In this document: positions 17,967 through 26,232 of the stretch, piece by piece | How positions within the stretch are numbered: position 1 is the stretch's first letter | How the letters are laid out: the number at the start of each line of letters is the position of its first letter | NCBI GenBank assembly: GCA_024809215.1 | Contig: JANUBW010000012.1 | Coordinates: 124,001 to 188,000, forward strand | DNA length: 64,000 bases | Direction: 5' to 3' | DNA from: Niastella sp. OAS944 | Lineage (GTDB): Bacteria; Bacteroidota; Bacteroidia; Chitinophagales; Chitinophagaceae | Made by a program: the position numbers and the translations under genes | The notes under the pieces: generated by a model | Database searches by the model: none | Seen by the model: the letters and a program-made list of their open reading frames with translations, nothing else | What the model was told of the DNA's origin: nothing

Positions 17967-19865
17967 ATGAGAAAATTACTGTTTTTACTTTTTGCAATAC
18001 AGTTTGCCTGTTTTGCTTACGCTCAACATGAACAGGATTCGGCTTTCGTTCGTGACAATTACATAAAAAAAGAAGTGTCTATCCCCATGCGCGATGGCAT
18101 AAAATTGTTTACTGCCATGTATGTGCCGAAAGATGCAACCGAAAAACACCCTATTCTGTTAATGCGAACACCATATTCCTGCAATCCTTATGGTGAAAGC
18201 AATTTCAACGCCGGACTGTGGTTACGCTATTTCAAATACTATACACGTGAGAATTACACCATCGTGTTTCAGGATGTGCGCGGCCGCTGGATGAGCGAAG
18301 GAGAATTTGTTGATGTACGCCCGTTCAACCCGAATAAAAAAACAAACCAGGATATTGATGAAGCCAGCGATACCTACGATACCATCGACTGGTTGATAAA
18401 GAATCTCGAAAACAACAATGGCAATGTAGGCGTAATGGGTATTTCGTACCCGGGCTTTTACTCAACCATGGCGGCATTAAGCGGCCACCCGGCATTAAAA
18501 GCGGTAAGTCCGCAAGCGCCGGTAACCGATTGGTTTATTGGTGACGACTTCCATCACAACGGCGCCTTTTTTATATTGGATGGGTTTTCATTTTATGCAA
18601 GCGGATTTGGTTACCCCCGGCCCACACCAACAAGATTTGGACCGCCCAATAACATTCGCATTCCTTCAAACGACAATTACGAATCGTATTTACGCATTGG
18701 CGCTTTGAAGAACTTTATGAAGCTTACCGGTGATAGTCTGAAATTCTGGAAAGATATGTATGCGCATCCTAATTATGACGAATGGTGGCAGGCCCGCAAC
18801 ATCAGGAATTTTGTTGATCATGTGCCTGCCGGCACTGCAACAATGGTTGTAGGCGGTACATTTGATGCAGAGGATTGCTTTGGCGCCTGGCGTACGTACG
18901 AAGCCATTGAGAAAAAAGCAAAGAACAAAAACCGGATCGTAATGGGCCCCTGGTATCATGGCCAGTGGGCTTCAACCGATGGCACCCATATGGGCAACGT
19001 ACGCTTTGGGTCAAACACCAGCATTTGGTACCAGAACAATATTGAAATACCTTTCTTTAACTATTATCTGAAAGGCAAGGGCGATATTTCAAAGCTGGCA
19101 GAAGCCAACATCTTTTTTACCGGCGCCAATGAATGGAAGCAATTTGAAACCTGGCCACCTGCCGATAAAAAAGACGAAGCTATTTATTTGCAGGCCGGTG
19201 GAAAACTGAGCTACACCAAACCTGCCTCCAAAAACAGTTTCACCGAATACATCAGTGACCCTGCACATCCGGTGCCATATACAGAAAATGTACACTTTAC
19301 CCGTACGCGCGACTATATGACCGATGACCAGCGTTTTGCCAGCCGCCGTACCGATGTAATAAGTTTTGAAACAGATGTACTTACCAGCGACCTTACCCTG
19401 GGTGGTACGGTTGTAGCCGACCTGCTTGCGAGCATTTCAACAACTGATGCCGACTTTGTAGTAAAGGTAATAGATGTGTTCCCCGACGATTTCAAATATG
19501 CCGGCGCTACCACAAATCAAAGCCGCGATGCAGGTGGCCCCTACCCAATGGGTGGCTATCAAATGTTAGTACGTGGTGAAATAATGCGCGGCCGTTTCCG
19601 TAAAAGCTTTGCTATACCCGAAGCATTTAAGCCAAACAAAATTGAACGGGTAAAATTTGAGTTGCCCGATGTGGCCCATACTTTTCAAAAAGGCCATAAG
19701 CTGATGATACAAATTCAAAGCAGCTGGTTCCCGCTGGCCGACCGCAACCCGCAAAAGTTTGTAAATATTTACGAATGCGATGACAGCGATTTTCAGAAGG
19801 CGGCGATCAGAATTTATCACGATGGAACTAATAGCAGTAGTATAATATTACCGGTATTGAAGTAA
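17967..19865 (+). CDS. Secreted CocE/NonD family hydrolase (S15-like)
   Basis: The 632-residue enzyme has a signal peptide (MRKLLFLLFAIQFACFAYAQ). The alpha/beta-hydrolase part contains the nucleophile serine in GVMGISYPGFYSTMAAL, the acidic residue in VVGGTFDAEDCFGAW and the histidine in MGPWYHGQW, all in the order typical of CocE/NonD and X-Pro dipeptidyl-peptidase proteins. A C-terminal jelly-roll domain (residues about 460-632) completes the family. Characterised members are acyl hydrolases (cocaine esterase, glutaryl-7-ACA acylase) or X-Pro peptidases; the substrate here is unknown. It is likely periplasmic. It starts about 145 bp from the divergent glycosylasparaginase. Confidence 0.9.
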   Translation: MRKLLFLLFAIQFACFAYAQHEQDSAFVRDNYIKKEVSIPMRDGIKLFTAMYVPKDATEKHPILLMRTPYSCNPYGESNFNAGLWLRYFKYYTRENYTIVFQDVRGRWMSEGEFVDVRPFNPNKKTNQDIDEASDTYDTIDWLIKNLENNNGNVGVMGISYPGFYSTMAALSGHPALKAVSPQAPVTDWFIGDDFHHNGAFFILDGFSFYASGFGYPRPTPTRFGPPNNIRIPSNDNYESYLRIGALKNFMKLTGDSLKFWKDMYAHPNYDEWWQARNIRNFVDHVPAGTATMVVGGTFDAEDCFGAWRTYEAIEKKAKNKNRIVMGPWYHGQWASTDGTHMGNVRFGSNTSIWYQNNIEIPFFNYYLKGKGDISKLAEANIFFTGANEWKQFETWPPADKKDEAIYLQAGGKLSYTKPASKNSFTEYISDPAHPVPYTENVHFTRTRDYMTDDQRFASRRTDVISFETDVLTSDLTLGGTVVADLLASISTTDADFVVKVIDVFPDDFKYAGATTNQSRDAGGPYPMGGYQMLVRGEIMRGRFRKSFAIPEAFKPNKIERVKFELPDVAHTFQKGHKLMIQIQSSWFPLADRNPQKFVNIYECDDSDFQKAAIRIYHDGTNSSSIILPVLK

Positions 19866-19867
19866 AT

Positions 19868-20012
19868 TGGGTTAACGAGTTGACGAGGAAAACAGGTTGA
19901 CAATCGCTTGTCAACCTGTTTGCTTTAATGACCAACAGCACTTTCGTGAGTTAGCCAATAGTCGGGCTTTTCCCTAGTCAACTCGTTAACTTATCAACTT
20001 TTCAACTTATAT
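19868..20012. repeat. GTTGAC-word repeat containing a perfect 12-bp hairpin
   Basis: The segment starts with GTTAACGAGTTGACGAGG and ends with the complement CTAGTCAACTCGTTAAC and TCAACTTTTCAACT. Inside, AACAGGTTGACA (19891-19902) pairs perfectly with TGTCAACCTGTT (19909-19920), followed by TGCTTTAAT, which could terminate the CocE gene. No gene lies in 19866-20183; the last part should hold the GH20 promoter. Confidence 0.7.
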
Positions 20013-20183
20013 TGCAGCCTCTCAGGATCTATGCACTTATAATACGCACACTGTCTCTCAACACTTAAAACCAGGCTACACAGTACCGCGCAGGCGCGGT
20101 ATACTCATTTTATTTTCATTACAAAACATCTACCATTGACACTATTTAGTTGAGTGACAAAGGGTATTAACATTTTAAACATT

Positions 20184-21761
20184 ATGAAAAAAGTTTGGTT
20201 TATTGCCTCATTGCTCCTGACCATCAACATGTATGCACAGGTAAACATTATTCCGCAGCCTGCTGAATTAAAGCTGCCGGAAGCTGCCGGTAATTTTACC
20301 ATTACGGCCAAAACACCTATTATTCTGGAAGGCTCAGGGCTCGAGAACTCAGCCCGTTTTCTGAATGATTATCTGAAACAGGTATATGGTTTTACTTTAC
20401 CAATAGTTAAAAAAGCAGGTGCAACACCCGGCATTCGACTGAACTTTGATCGCCTGGACCATCCAATTGCCGGTGCGTATAATATGGAAGTAAATGCCAA
20501 GGGTGTATATATTGGTGGCGATAATGAAACCGGTACTTTTTATGGCGTACAAACCTTGCTTCAGTTACTGCCTACTGTAAAAACAAACAGCTTACCTGTA
20601 GCGTATGTTACTATTAAAGACTATCCGCGCTTTCAATATCGCGGTCTTCATTTAGATGTAAGCCGCCATTTCTTTCCGGTAAGTTTTGTAAAACGTTATA
20701 TTGATTATATAGCGCTGCATAAGATGAATTATTTTCACTGGCACTTAACAGATGACCAGGGCTGGCGCATAGAGATAAAAAAATATCCCAACCTTACAAA
20801 GGCAGGCGCCTGGCGCAATGGCACTATCATAGGCCACCACCCCGGCACCGGTAACGACAGCATTCGCTACGGCGGCTTCTATACGCAAAAAGAAGTAAAA
20901 GAAATAGTGGAGTATGCTGCCAAAAGGTATATTACTGTTTTGCCTGAAATTGAAATGCCTGGTCATGCATCAGCAGCGCTTACAGCATATAACAATTTGG
21001 GTTGTACCGGTGGTCCTTATGAAGTGCAACAAACATGGGGCGTATTCAACGACGTATTTTGTGCAGGCAATGATTCTGTTTTTACTTTTCTGCAAAATGT
21101 ACTCGATGAAGTTATTCCTTTATTCCCTTCAAAATATGTACATATAGGCGGTGATGAATGTCCTAAAGAAAGCTGGAAGAAATGCCCTAAGTGCCAAAAG
21201 AGAATGGCCGATAATAAACTGAAAGATGAACATGAGTTGCAAAGTTATTTTGTGCAGCGCATGGAAAAATACATCAACAGCAAAGGCAAAACGATCATTG
21301 GCTGGGATGAAATACTGGAAGGTGGTCTTGCCCCCAATGCAGTTGTCATGAGCTGGCGTGGTGAGAAAGGTGGTATTGAAGCTGCCAAGCAAAATCATGA
21401 TGTTATTATGACGCCTACCACATATGTTTATTTCGATTATTCACAGGCTAAGAAAGAAGACTCTTTAACAATTGGCGGGTATGTACCCGTTAACAAGGTG
21501 TACAATTATGAACCATTGTCAAAAGAACTGACCCCAGCGGAAGCCAAACATATATTGGGGGCGCAAGCCAATTTATGGACGGAATATGTAACCAATCCTA
21601 AAAAAGTTGAGTATATGATCTTCCCGCGGGCAAGTGCATTGAGTGAAGTTTTATGGAGCCCTTCAGAAAAACGCAACTGGAGCGATTTTGAAAAACGCTT
21701 ACAGGAACAATGTAAACGTTATACTTTGTGGGGCACCGACTACAATAAAACGTTTGAATAG
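20184..21761 (+). CDS. Beta-N-acetylhexosaminidase, GH20 family
   Basis: Starting at ATG 20184 (MKKVWFIASLLLTINMYAQ, signal peptide), the protein has 525 residues. Residues 25-150 form the GH20b lead domain; the catalytic barrel starts at YRGLHLDVSRHFFPVSFVKR. The acid/base pair is Asp-Glu in HIGGDECPKESW, and WHLTDDQGWRIEIKKYP and GWDEILEGGLAPNAVVMSWRG are standard GH20 motifs. It removes terminal GlcNAc or GalNAc by substrate-assisted catalysis in the periplasm. The next gene, 116 bp downstream on the same strand, encodes a glucosamine-6-phosphate deaminase, so together they suit chitobiose or N-glycan use. Confidence 0.95.
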   Translation: MKKVWFIASLLLTINMYAQVNIIPQPAELKLPEAAGNFTITAKTPIILEGSGLENSARFLNDYLKQVYGFTLPIVKKAGATPGIRLNFDRLDHPIAGAYNMEVNAKGVYIGGDNETGTFYGVQTLLQLLPTVKTNSLPVAYVTIKDYPRFQYRGLHLDVSRHFFPVSFVKRYIDYIALHKMNYFHWHLTDDQGWRIEIKKYPNLTKAGAWRNGTIIGHHPGTGNDSIRYGGFYTQKEVKEIVEYAAKRYITVLPEIEMPGHASAALTAYNNLGCTGGPYEVQQTWGVFNDVFCAGNDSVFTFLQNVLDEVIPLFPSKYVHIGGDECPKESWKKCPKCQKRMADNKLKDEHELQSYFVQRMEKYINSKGKTIIGWDEILEGGLAPNAVVMSWRGEKGGIEAAKQNHDVIMTPTTYVYFDYSQAKKEDSLTIGGYVPVNKVYNYEPLSKELTPAEAKHILGAQANLWTEYVTNPKKVEYMIFPRASALSEVLWSPSEKRNWSDFEKRLQEQCKRYTLWGTDYNKTFE

Positions 21762-21877
21762 TTATTATAGTAAGCATTTTGCAATCGTTTGCCCTTAATT
21801 ACCCGAAAAGAACCGCAATTCCTTTCGAATACTGGAAATAGCTTTAATTTCGCGCAACTATTAAAAACCGATTATTT

Positions 21878-23785
21878 ATGAGCATGGTTGATTCGTTTGA
21901 GAAGATACCTGTACGTATTTATCCCGATCAGAAAGAAGGATCAAAATTCGCAGCCAGGGAAATAGCCGATCTCATCCGCAGTAAACAAGCGGCCGGCCAA
22001 CCCTGTGTATTAGGCCTGGCAACCGGTTCAACACCGCGTTCCATGTATGCCGAGCTGGTACGCCTTCATAAAGAAGAAGGCTTAAGCTTTAAGAATGTGA
22101 TCACTTTTAATTTGGATGAATACTATCCCATTGACAACGATGCGCTGCAAAGCTATTATCGCTTTATGCACAAGCATTTGTTCGATCACATTGATATTGA
22201 CCCCAAGAACATTCACATTCCAAATGGCGAAACACCTAAAGAAAGCATCAAAGCACATTGCCTGGAGTATGAGAACATGATCGATAATGCCGGTGGCATC
22301 GATCTGCAGGTACTGGGCATTGGTAACAATGGGCATATCGGTTTTAACGAACCCGGTTCAAGCATTCTTTCACGCACACGCCTGATAACATTGGATACTT
22401 CAACCCGCATCGCCAATTCACATGAATTTGCGAACATTTCTGAAGTACCCCGCCTGGCTGTAACTATGGGTATCAGCACCATCTTAAAAGCAAAACGCAT
22501 TTTACTGATGGCCTGGGGCCCTGCCAAAACCGCTGTAGTACAAAAAGCGGTTGAGGATAATGTTACCGAACAAATTCCTGCTTCTTTATTACAACAACAT
22601 AACGACACGCTGTTCATTCTCGATGAGATCGCAGCTGCAGATCTTACCCGCTTTAAATCGCCCTGGCTTACCGGCGATACCGAGTGGACACCTAAAATGA
22701 TCCGCAAGGCTGTGGTGAATATGGCACTGAAAGTGAACAAACCACTGTTGAGCCTTACAAACGTTGATTACCGCGATGCCGGCTTAAGCGATCTGCTTGT
22801 TGAAGTAGGTGACGCTTACGAGCTCAACCTGCAGGTGTATTATATGCTGCGCGACAGCATCACCGGCTGGCCCGGCGGTAAACCCGATGTTAATTTACCT
22901 AACCATCCCGAACGCAGCAAGCCATATCCCAAACGTTGTGTTATCTTCTCCCCCCACCCCGATGATGATATTATTTCAATGGGTGGTACCTTTCAGCGTT
23001 TGCACGACCAGGGGCACGATGTACATGTAGCCTACCAAACCTCAGGTAACATTGCCGTTACCGACGAGTTTGTTACCCGTTTCATGGATTTTGCCGTAGG
23101 TTTTGAAGATATGTTTGGGGTTGACAGCAAAAAATCGAAGGACATTCTGGAACAGGCCCGTCAGTACCTTAAATCAAAGAAGTCGAACCAGATAGACACC
23201 CCGGAGATCAGGGCGGTAAAAGGGCTTATACGCCGTTGTGAGGCTAAAGCTACCTGCCGCTATGTGGGCATAAAAGAAGATAACTACCACTTTCAGAACC
23301 TGCCCTTCTACGAAACCGGTACCATTGAAAAGAAACCGATGGGCGAAGAGGATATAAAGCTTACCATGGAGCTGCTGCGCAAAATAAAACCTCACCAGGT
23401 ATATTGCGCCGGCGACCTGGCCGATCCGCATGGCACTCATAAAGTATGTCTCGATATCGTATTCGAATCGTTACGCCGCATAAAAGAAGCTGGCGACGAG
23501 TGGATAAAAGACTGCTGGGTTTGGTTGTACAAAGGCGCCTGGCAGGAGTGGGACCTTAGTGAAATAGAAATGGCCATTCCTATGAGCCCCGACCAGGTAA
23601 TGAAAAAGCGTTTTGGCATTTTCATTCACCAGTCGCAAAAAGACATGGTTCCCTTCCAGGGAAGCGACAGCCGCGAATTCTGGCAGCGCGCCGAAGACAG
23701 AAACGCCAATACCGCCAATTTGTACGCCCAGCTGGGGCTTACCAAGTACGCGGCAATGGAAGCCTTCGTACGCTGGCATTTTTAA
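21878..23785 (+). CDS. nagB: Glucosamine-6-phosphate deaminase fused to a PIG-L/LmbE-like domain
   Basis: The protein has 635 residues, more than twice the usual NagB length. Residues 1-260 are the deaminase: GLATGSTPRSMYAEL, TFNLDEYYPI and LGIGNNGHIGFNEPGS with the catalytic Asp and His. It converts glucosamine-6-phosphate to fructose-6-phosphate and ammonia. From about residue 345 a PIG-L deacetylase-like domain begins with the metal motif FSPHPDDDIISMGGTF and continues to AGDLADPHGTHKVCL. The fused form is known from Bacteroidota; whether the second domain removes acetyl groups is not shown. A TAATTTCG box is present upstream. Confidence 0.93.
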   Translation: MSMVDSFEKIPVRIYPDQKEGSKFAAREIADLIRSKQAAGQPCVLGLATGSTPRSMYAELVRLHKEEGLSFKNVITFNLDEYYPIDNDALQSYYRFMHKHLFDHIDIDPKNIHIPNGETPKESIKAHCLEYENMIDNAGGIDLQVLGIGNNGHIGFNEPGSSILSRTRLITLDTSTRIANSHEFANISEVPRLAVTMGISTILKAKRILLMAWGPAKTAVVQKAVEDNVTEQIPASLLQQHNDTLFILDEIAAADLTRFKSPWLTGDTEWTPKMIRKAVVNMALKVNKPLLSLTNVDYRDAGLSDLLVEVGDAYELNLQVYYMLRDSITGWPGGKPDVNLPNHPERSKPYPKRCVIFSPHPDDDIISMGGTFQRLHDQGHDVHVAYQTSGNIAVTDEFVTRFMDFAVGFEDMFGVDSKKSKDILEQARQYLKSKKSNQIDTPEIRAVKGLIRRCEAKATCRYVGIKEDNYHFQNLPFYETGTIEKKPMGEEDIKLTMELLRKIKPHQVYCAGDLADPHGTHKVCLDIVFESLRRIKEAGDEWIKDCWVWLYKGAWQEWDLSEIEMAIPMSPDQVMKKRFGIFIHQSQKDMVPFQGSDSREFWQRAEDRNANTANLYAQLGLTKYAAMEAFVRWHF

Positions 23786-23832
23786 TTGTGCTTTACAGGA
23801 ATAGCTCAAACAGGTGAGCGCCTTCAAATAAG

Positions 23833-23870
23833 AAAGGGAAAGCCTCCTTAAAACGGGGCCTTCCCTTTTT
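23833..23870 (+). terminator. Rho-independent terminator of the nagB fusion gene
   Basis: AAAGGGAAAGCC and GGCCTTCCCTTT pair with one mismatch around a 12-base loop, followed by a T-run. Confidence 0.82.
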
Positions 23871-23905
23871 CATTATAATGCCTTTTACAACTCTTCTAAA
23901 AGGCA

Positions 23906-24211
23906 TCACTTCATAAGATCTATCAGTGTTTGTTTTTCGGGCAACTCGTTGAACACGTATACCGGAATTTCATCTATCCCGATATTTACCCGCAGGCTTT
24001 TCAGGTGATCTATATACCTTTTTCCCGGAGCATTAACATATACGATTATCAGGTCCGGAAGCCTATTGTCAAGATGATCTAAAAGTTGTTGAAAATTCTC
24101 TACACAATCTACTATTACAGGGACCGGCAGATCATACAACAAATGTTTCATAGAGTGGATACTGTCGCTGTGGTCGTAAAACAATACAATATACCTGGTA
24201 TTCTCCTGCAT
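23906..24211 (-). CDS. Degenerate, truncated response-regulator receiver-like protein
   Basis: The 101-residue protein has the alternating strand/helix layout of a receiver domain (YIVLFYDHSDSIHSMKHLLY, then LPDLIIVYVNAPGKRYIDHL). Where receivers have the phospho-accepting aspartate (DLIILDVxMPG), this one has tyrosine (IIVYVNAPG). The acidic pair near the start is reduced to a single D, and the chain ends after the fourth strand without the conserved lysine and fifth helix. It cannot be phosphorylated in the usual way and may be a decoy, a dimerisation module or a relic. It is convergent with nagB and divergent from a normal response regulator. Confidence 0.6.
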   Translation of the reverse strand: MQENTRYIVLFYDHSDSIHSMKHLLYDLPVPVIVDCVENFQQLLDHLDNRLPDLIIVYVNAPGKRYIDHLKSLRVNIGIDEIPVYVFNELPEKQTLIDLMK

Positions 24212-24392
24212 ACTTTACTGTTTTTATAAAGCAGTAGTCTAAAAATTGTATTCCATCATTGGGATTTTGATTGTATTTTCGGTATTCTTATTGCTTTTAT
24301 TTGTGGTTTATATTCGTTTTAAAAAGTGATGTTAATGTTTTGAGGTCTCCCAACTAAATGGGCGGGGGAAGCAGGCAAAAAAAAGTATATAT

Positions 24393-24842
24393 ATGAATGT
24401 TTCTAATCAGTATCCAACAAACGTACTAATTGCAGAGGATGACGACGAGGACTACCTGATATTTTCACTGGCCATTGAAGAGCTGTCTTTCAAAGTGATA
24501 TTATCAAGGGCAGAGAACGGCGACCTCCTTTTTAAACTGTTGGACGAAAACAATCCAGATATAGTCTTTCTCGACCTGTTAATGCCGTGCAAAGACGGGC
24601 GTCAATGCTTACGTGAAATAAGGGCTAACAGGAAATACGACGCCATTCCCATTATTGTATATTCTTCATTGAACGATCTGCAAAATATTGAGTTCTGTTA
24701 TCGTGAGGGTTCAAACCTGTATGCCATTAAACCGCATACATTGGTTGAATTGAAAACCATTCTTGAAAAGATCTTCAGTATCGACTGGAAAAAAGTATTG
24801 TATTTCCCTCCCCGCTCTATGTTTGTTCTTAACCCACAATAA
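24393..24842 (+). CDS. Single-domain response regulator
   Basis: The 149-residue protein is a complete receiver domain with no output domain: acidic pocket in VLIAEDDDEDYLIFSLAIEE, phospho-acceptor Asp in DIVFLDLLMPCKDGRQCL, the Ser switch in IIVYSSLND and the lysine in AIKPH. Such Rcp1-type or CheY-like stand-alone receivers relay phosphate or dock to partner proteins. It is convergent with the histidine kinase genes at 24902-32673, and shared terminator DNA lies between them, so a link to these kinases is plausible but not shown. Confidence 0.9.
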   Translation: MNVSNQYPTNVLIAEDDDEDYLIFSLAIEELSFKVILSRAENGDLLFKLLDENNPDIVFLDLLMPCKDGRQCLREIRANRKYDAIPIIVYSSLNDLQNIEFCYREGSNLYAIKPHTLVELKTILEKIFSIDWKKVLYFPPRSMFVLNPQ

Positions 24843-24848
24843 AAAAGT

Positions 24849-24881
24849 AACCGTGTCACGGTTTCGGACTGTGACACGGTT
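24849..24881. terminator. Bidirectional terminator between the response regulator and the kinase operon
   Basis: Perfect 11-base arms (AACCGTGTCAC and GTGACACGGTT) enclose an 11-base loop. On the minus strand the stem is followed by TACTTTTTT, so it chiefly ends the kinase operon. Confidence 0.8.
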
Positions 24882-24901
24882 AAAATCATTATAGAGACCT
24901 T

Positions 24902-26200
24902 TTATTTTTTCCCAAACATCAGTAATGTATCGGCATCCGCACTGGGCGTGGCTGGCGTGTTCTCAACTGTAGCCTGGTGAACCGGCAACGAAATAATAAA
25001 GGTAGACCCTTTACCAACCTTGCTTTGCACCGAAATAAACCCATTGTGCTTTTCAACGATCTTTTTACAAAGGGTGAGACCAATGCCTGTTCCCTCAAAT
25101 TCACTATGTACATGCAACCGTCTGAACATATCGAAGATCTGTTCGGCGTATACCTGGTCGAAGCCAATGCCGTTATCCTGTACATAAATACGGCAATATT
25201 GCACCGGCTCTTTATTAGAGGTGGTGGCAGTAATTATTTCTGAACGAATGTTTATTACCGGTGGTTCGTCTTTTTTAGAATACTTAAGCGCATTGCTTAA
25301 CAGATTCTCAAAAAGCGGACGTATTAAACCGGGGTTTACATCTATGGCTGGCAGCTCCTGTATTTCCAACCTGCCTTTTTTCTCCTGAATGGTAGAATCC
25401 AGCTCATCTATAGCCTCCTGTAAAACAATATTGAGGTTATAATTTACAAAAGTGTCCTTCTCATTATTGATACGTGAAAATGCCAGTATATCACTGATAA
25501 GCGTTTGCATACGCACCGCGGCATTTTGTATACGGTTAATGTAATTTATAGCGGGCGTATCGAGCACCTGCTGGTATTTTACAAACAACAGATCACTAAA
25601 CGTGCGGATCTTACGCAAAGGCTCTTGCAGGTCGTGCGAGGCCATGAAAGCGAAACGATCGAGATCGCGGTTAGCCGACTCCAGCAGCGCTATATTTTCC
25701 AACAACTGACGGTTCAGTTCTTTTACCCGTTCTTCAGAAGCCTTACGTTCGGTGACCTCCATTTCGAGGTTACGGTTTATGATAATAAGCCGCTTCTCCT
25801 GCTCAATAAGGCGGTGATTTTTGCGGTACAGGTCAACCAGTACGCTCACCTTTGCACGTAATAGTTCACTATTAATGGGTTTATAAATATAATCTACGGC
25901 ACCCATGCGGTAGCCTTTGTAAACATTCTCCTCACCGTAATTATTGGCGGTGATGAAAATTATTGGAATGTGTTTGAGTTTCTCGCGTTCATAGATAAGG
26001 GCAGCCGTTTCAAATCCATTCAGGTTGGGCATTTTTACATCCATCAGGATAAGCGCAAAATCAATCTCATTCAACAGGATCTTCAATGCCTGGCTTCCCG
26101 AACTGGCTTTAACAAAAGTATAGCCATCAGGAGCCAGAATGGCTTCCATAGACATTAAATTATCCTCGCGATCATCAACTAACAAAATTTTTGGACGCAT
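24902..26200 (-). CDS. Receiver-histidine kinase protein (REC-HisKA-HATPase)
   Basis: The 432-residue cytoplasmic protein opens with a receiver domain (ILLVDDREDNLMSMEAILAP, Asp in FALILMDVKMPNLNGF, Lys in YIYKPINSELL). A coiled coil (residues about 125-180) leads to HisKA with the phospho-histidine in FAFMASHDLQEPLRKIRTFS, then an HATPase domain (LLSNALKYSKKD, DNGIGFDQ, GTGIGLTLCKKIVEKHNG). There is no membrane segment. It starts 32 bp after the poly-HAMP kinase gene on the same strand, so the two are probably one operon and may form a phosphorelay: the upstream kinase could phosphorylate this receiver to control the second kinase. That direction is inference. Confidence 0.92.
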   Translation of the reverse strand: MRPKILLVDDREDNLMSMEAILAPDGYTFVKASSGSQALKILLNEIDFALILMDVKMPNLNGFETAALIYEREKLKHIPIIFITANNYGEENVYKGYRMGAVDYIYKPINSELLRAKVSVLVDLYRKNHRLIEQEKRLIIINRNLEMEVTERKASEERVKELNRQLLENIALLESANRDLDRFAFMASHDLQEPLRKIRTFSDLLFVKYQQVLDTPAINYINRIQNAAVRMQTLISDILAFSRINNEKDTFVNYNLNIVLQEAIDELDSTIQEKKGRLEIQELPAIDVNPGLIRPLFENLLSNALKYSKKDEPPVINIRSEIITATTSNKEPVQYCRIYVQDNGIGFDQVYAEQIFDMFRRLHVHSEFEGTGIGLTLCKKIVEKHNGFISVQSKVGKGSTFIISLPVHQATVENTPATPSADADTLLMFGKK

Positions 26201-26232
26201 TATGTTAGGGTTTCTTTTTCAACTAGTAACTG

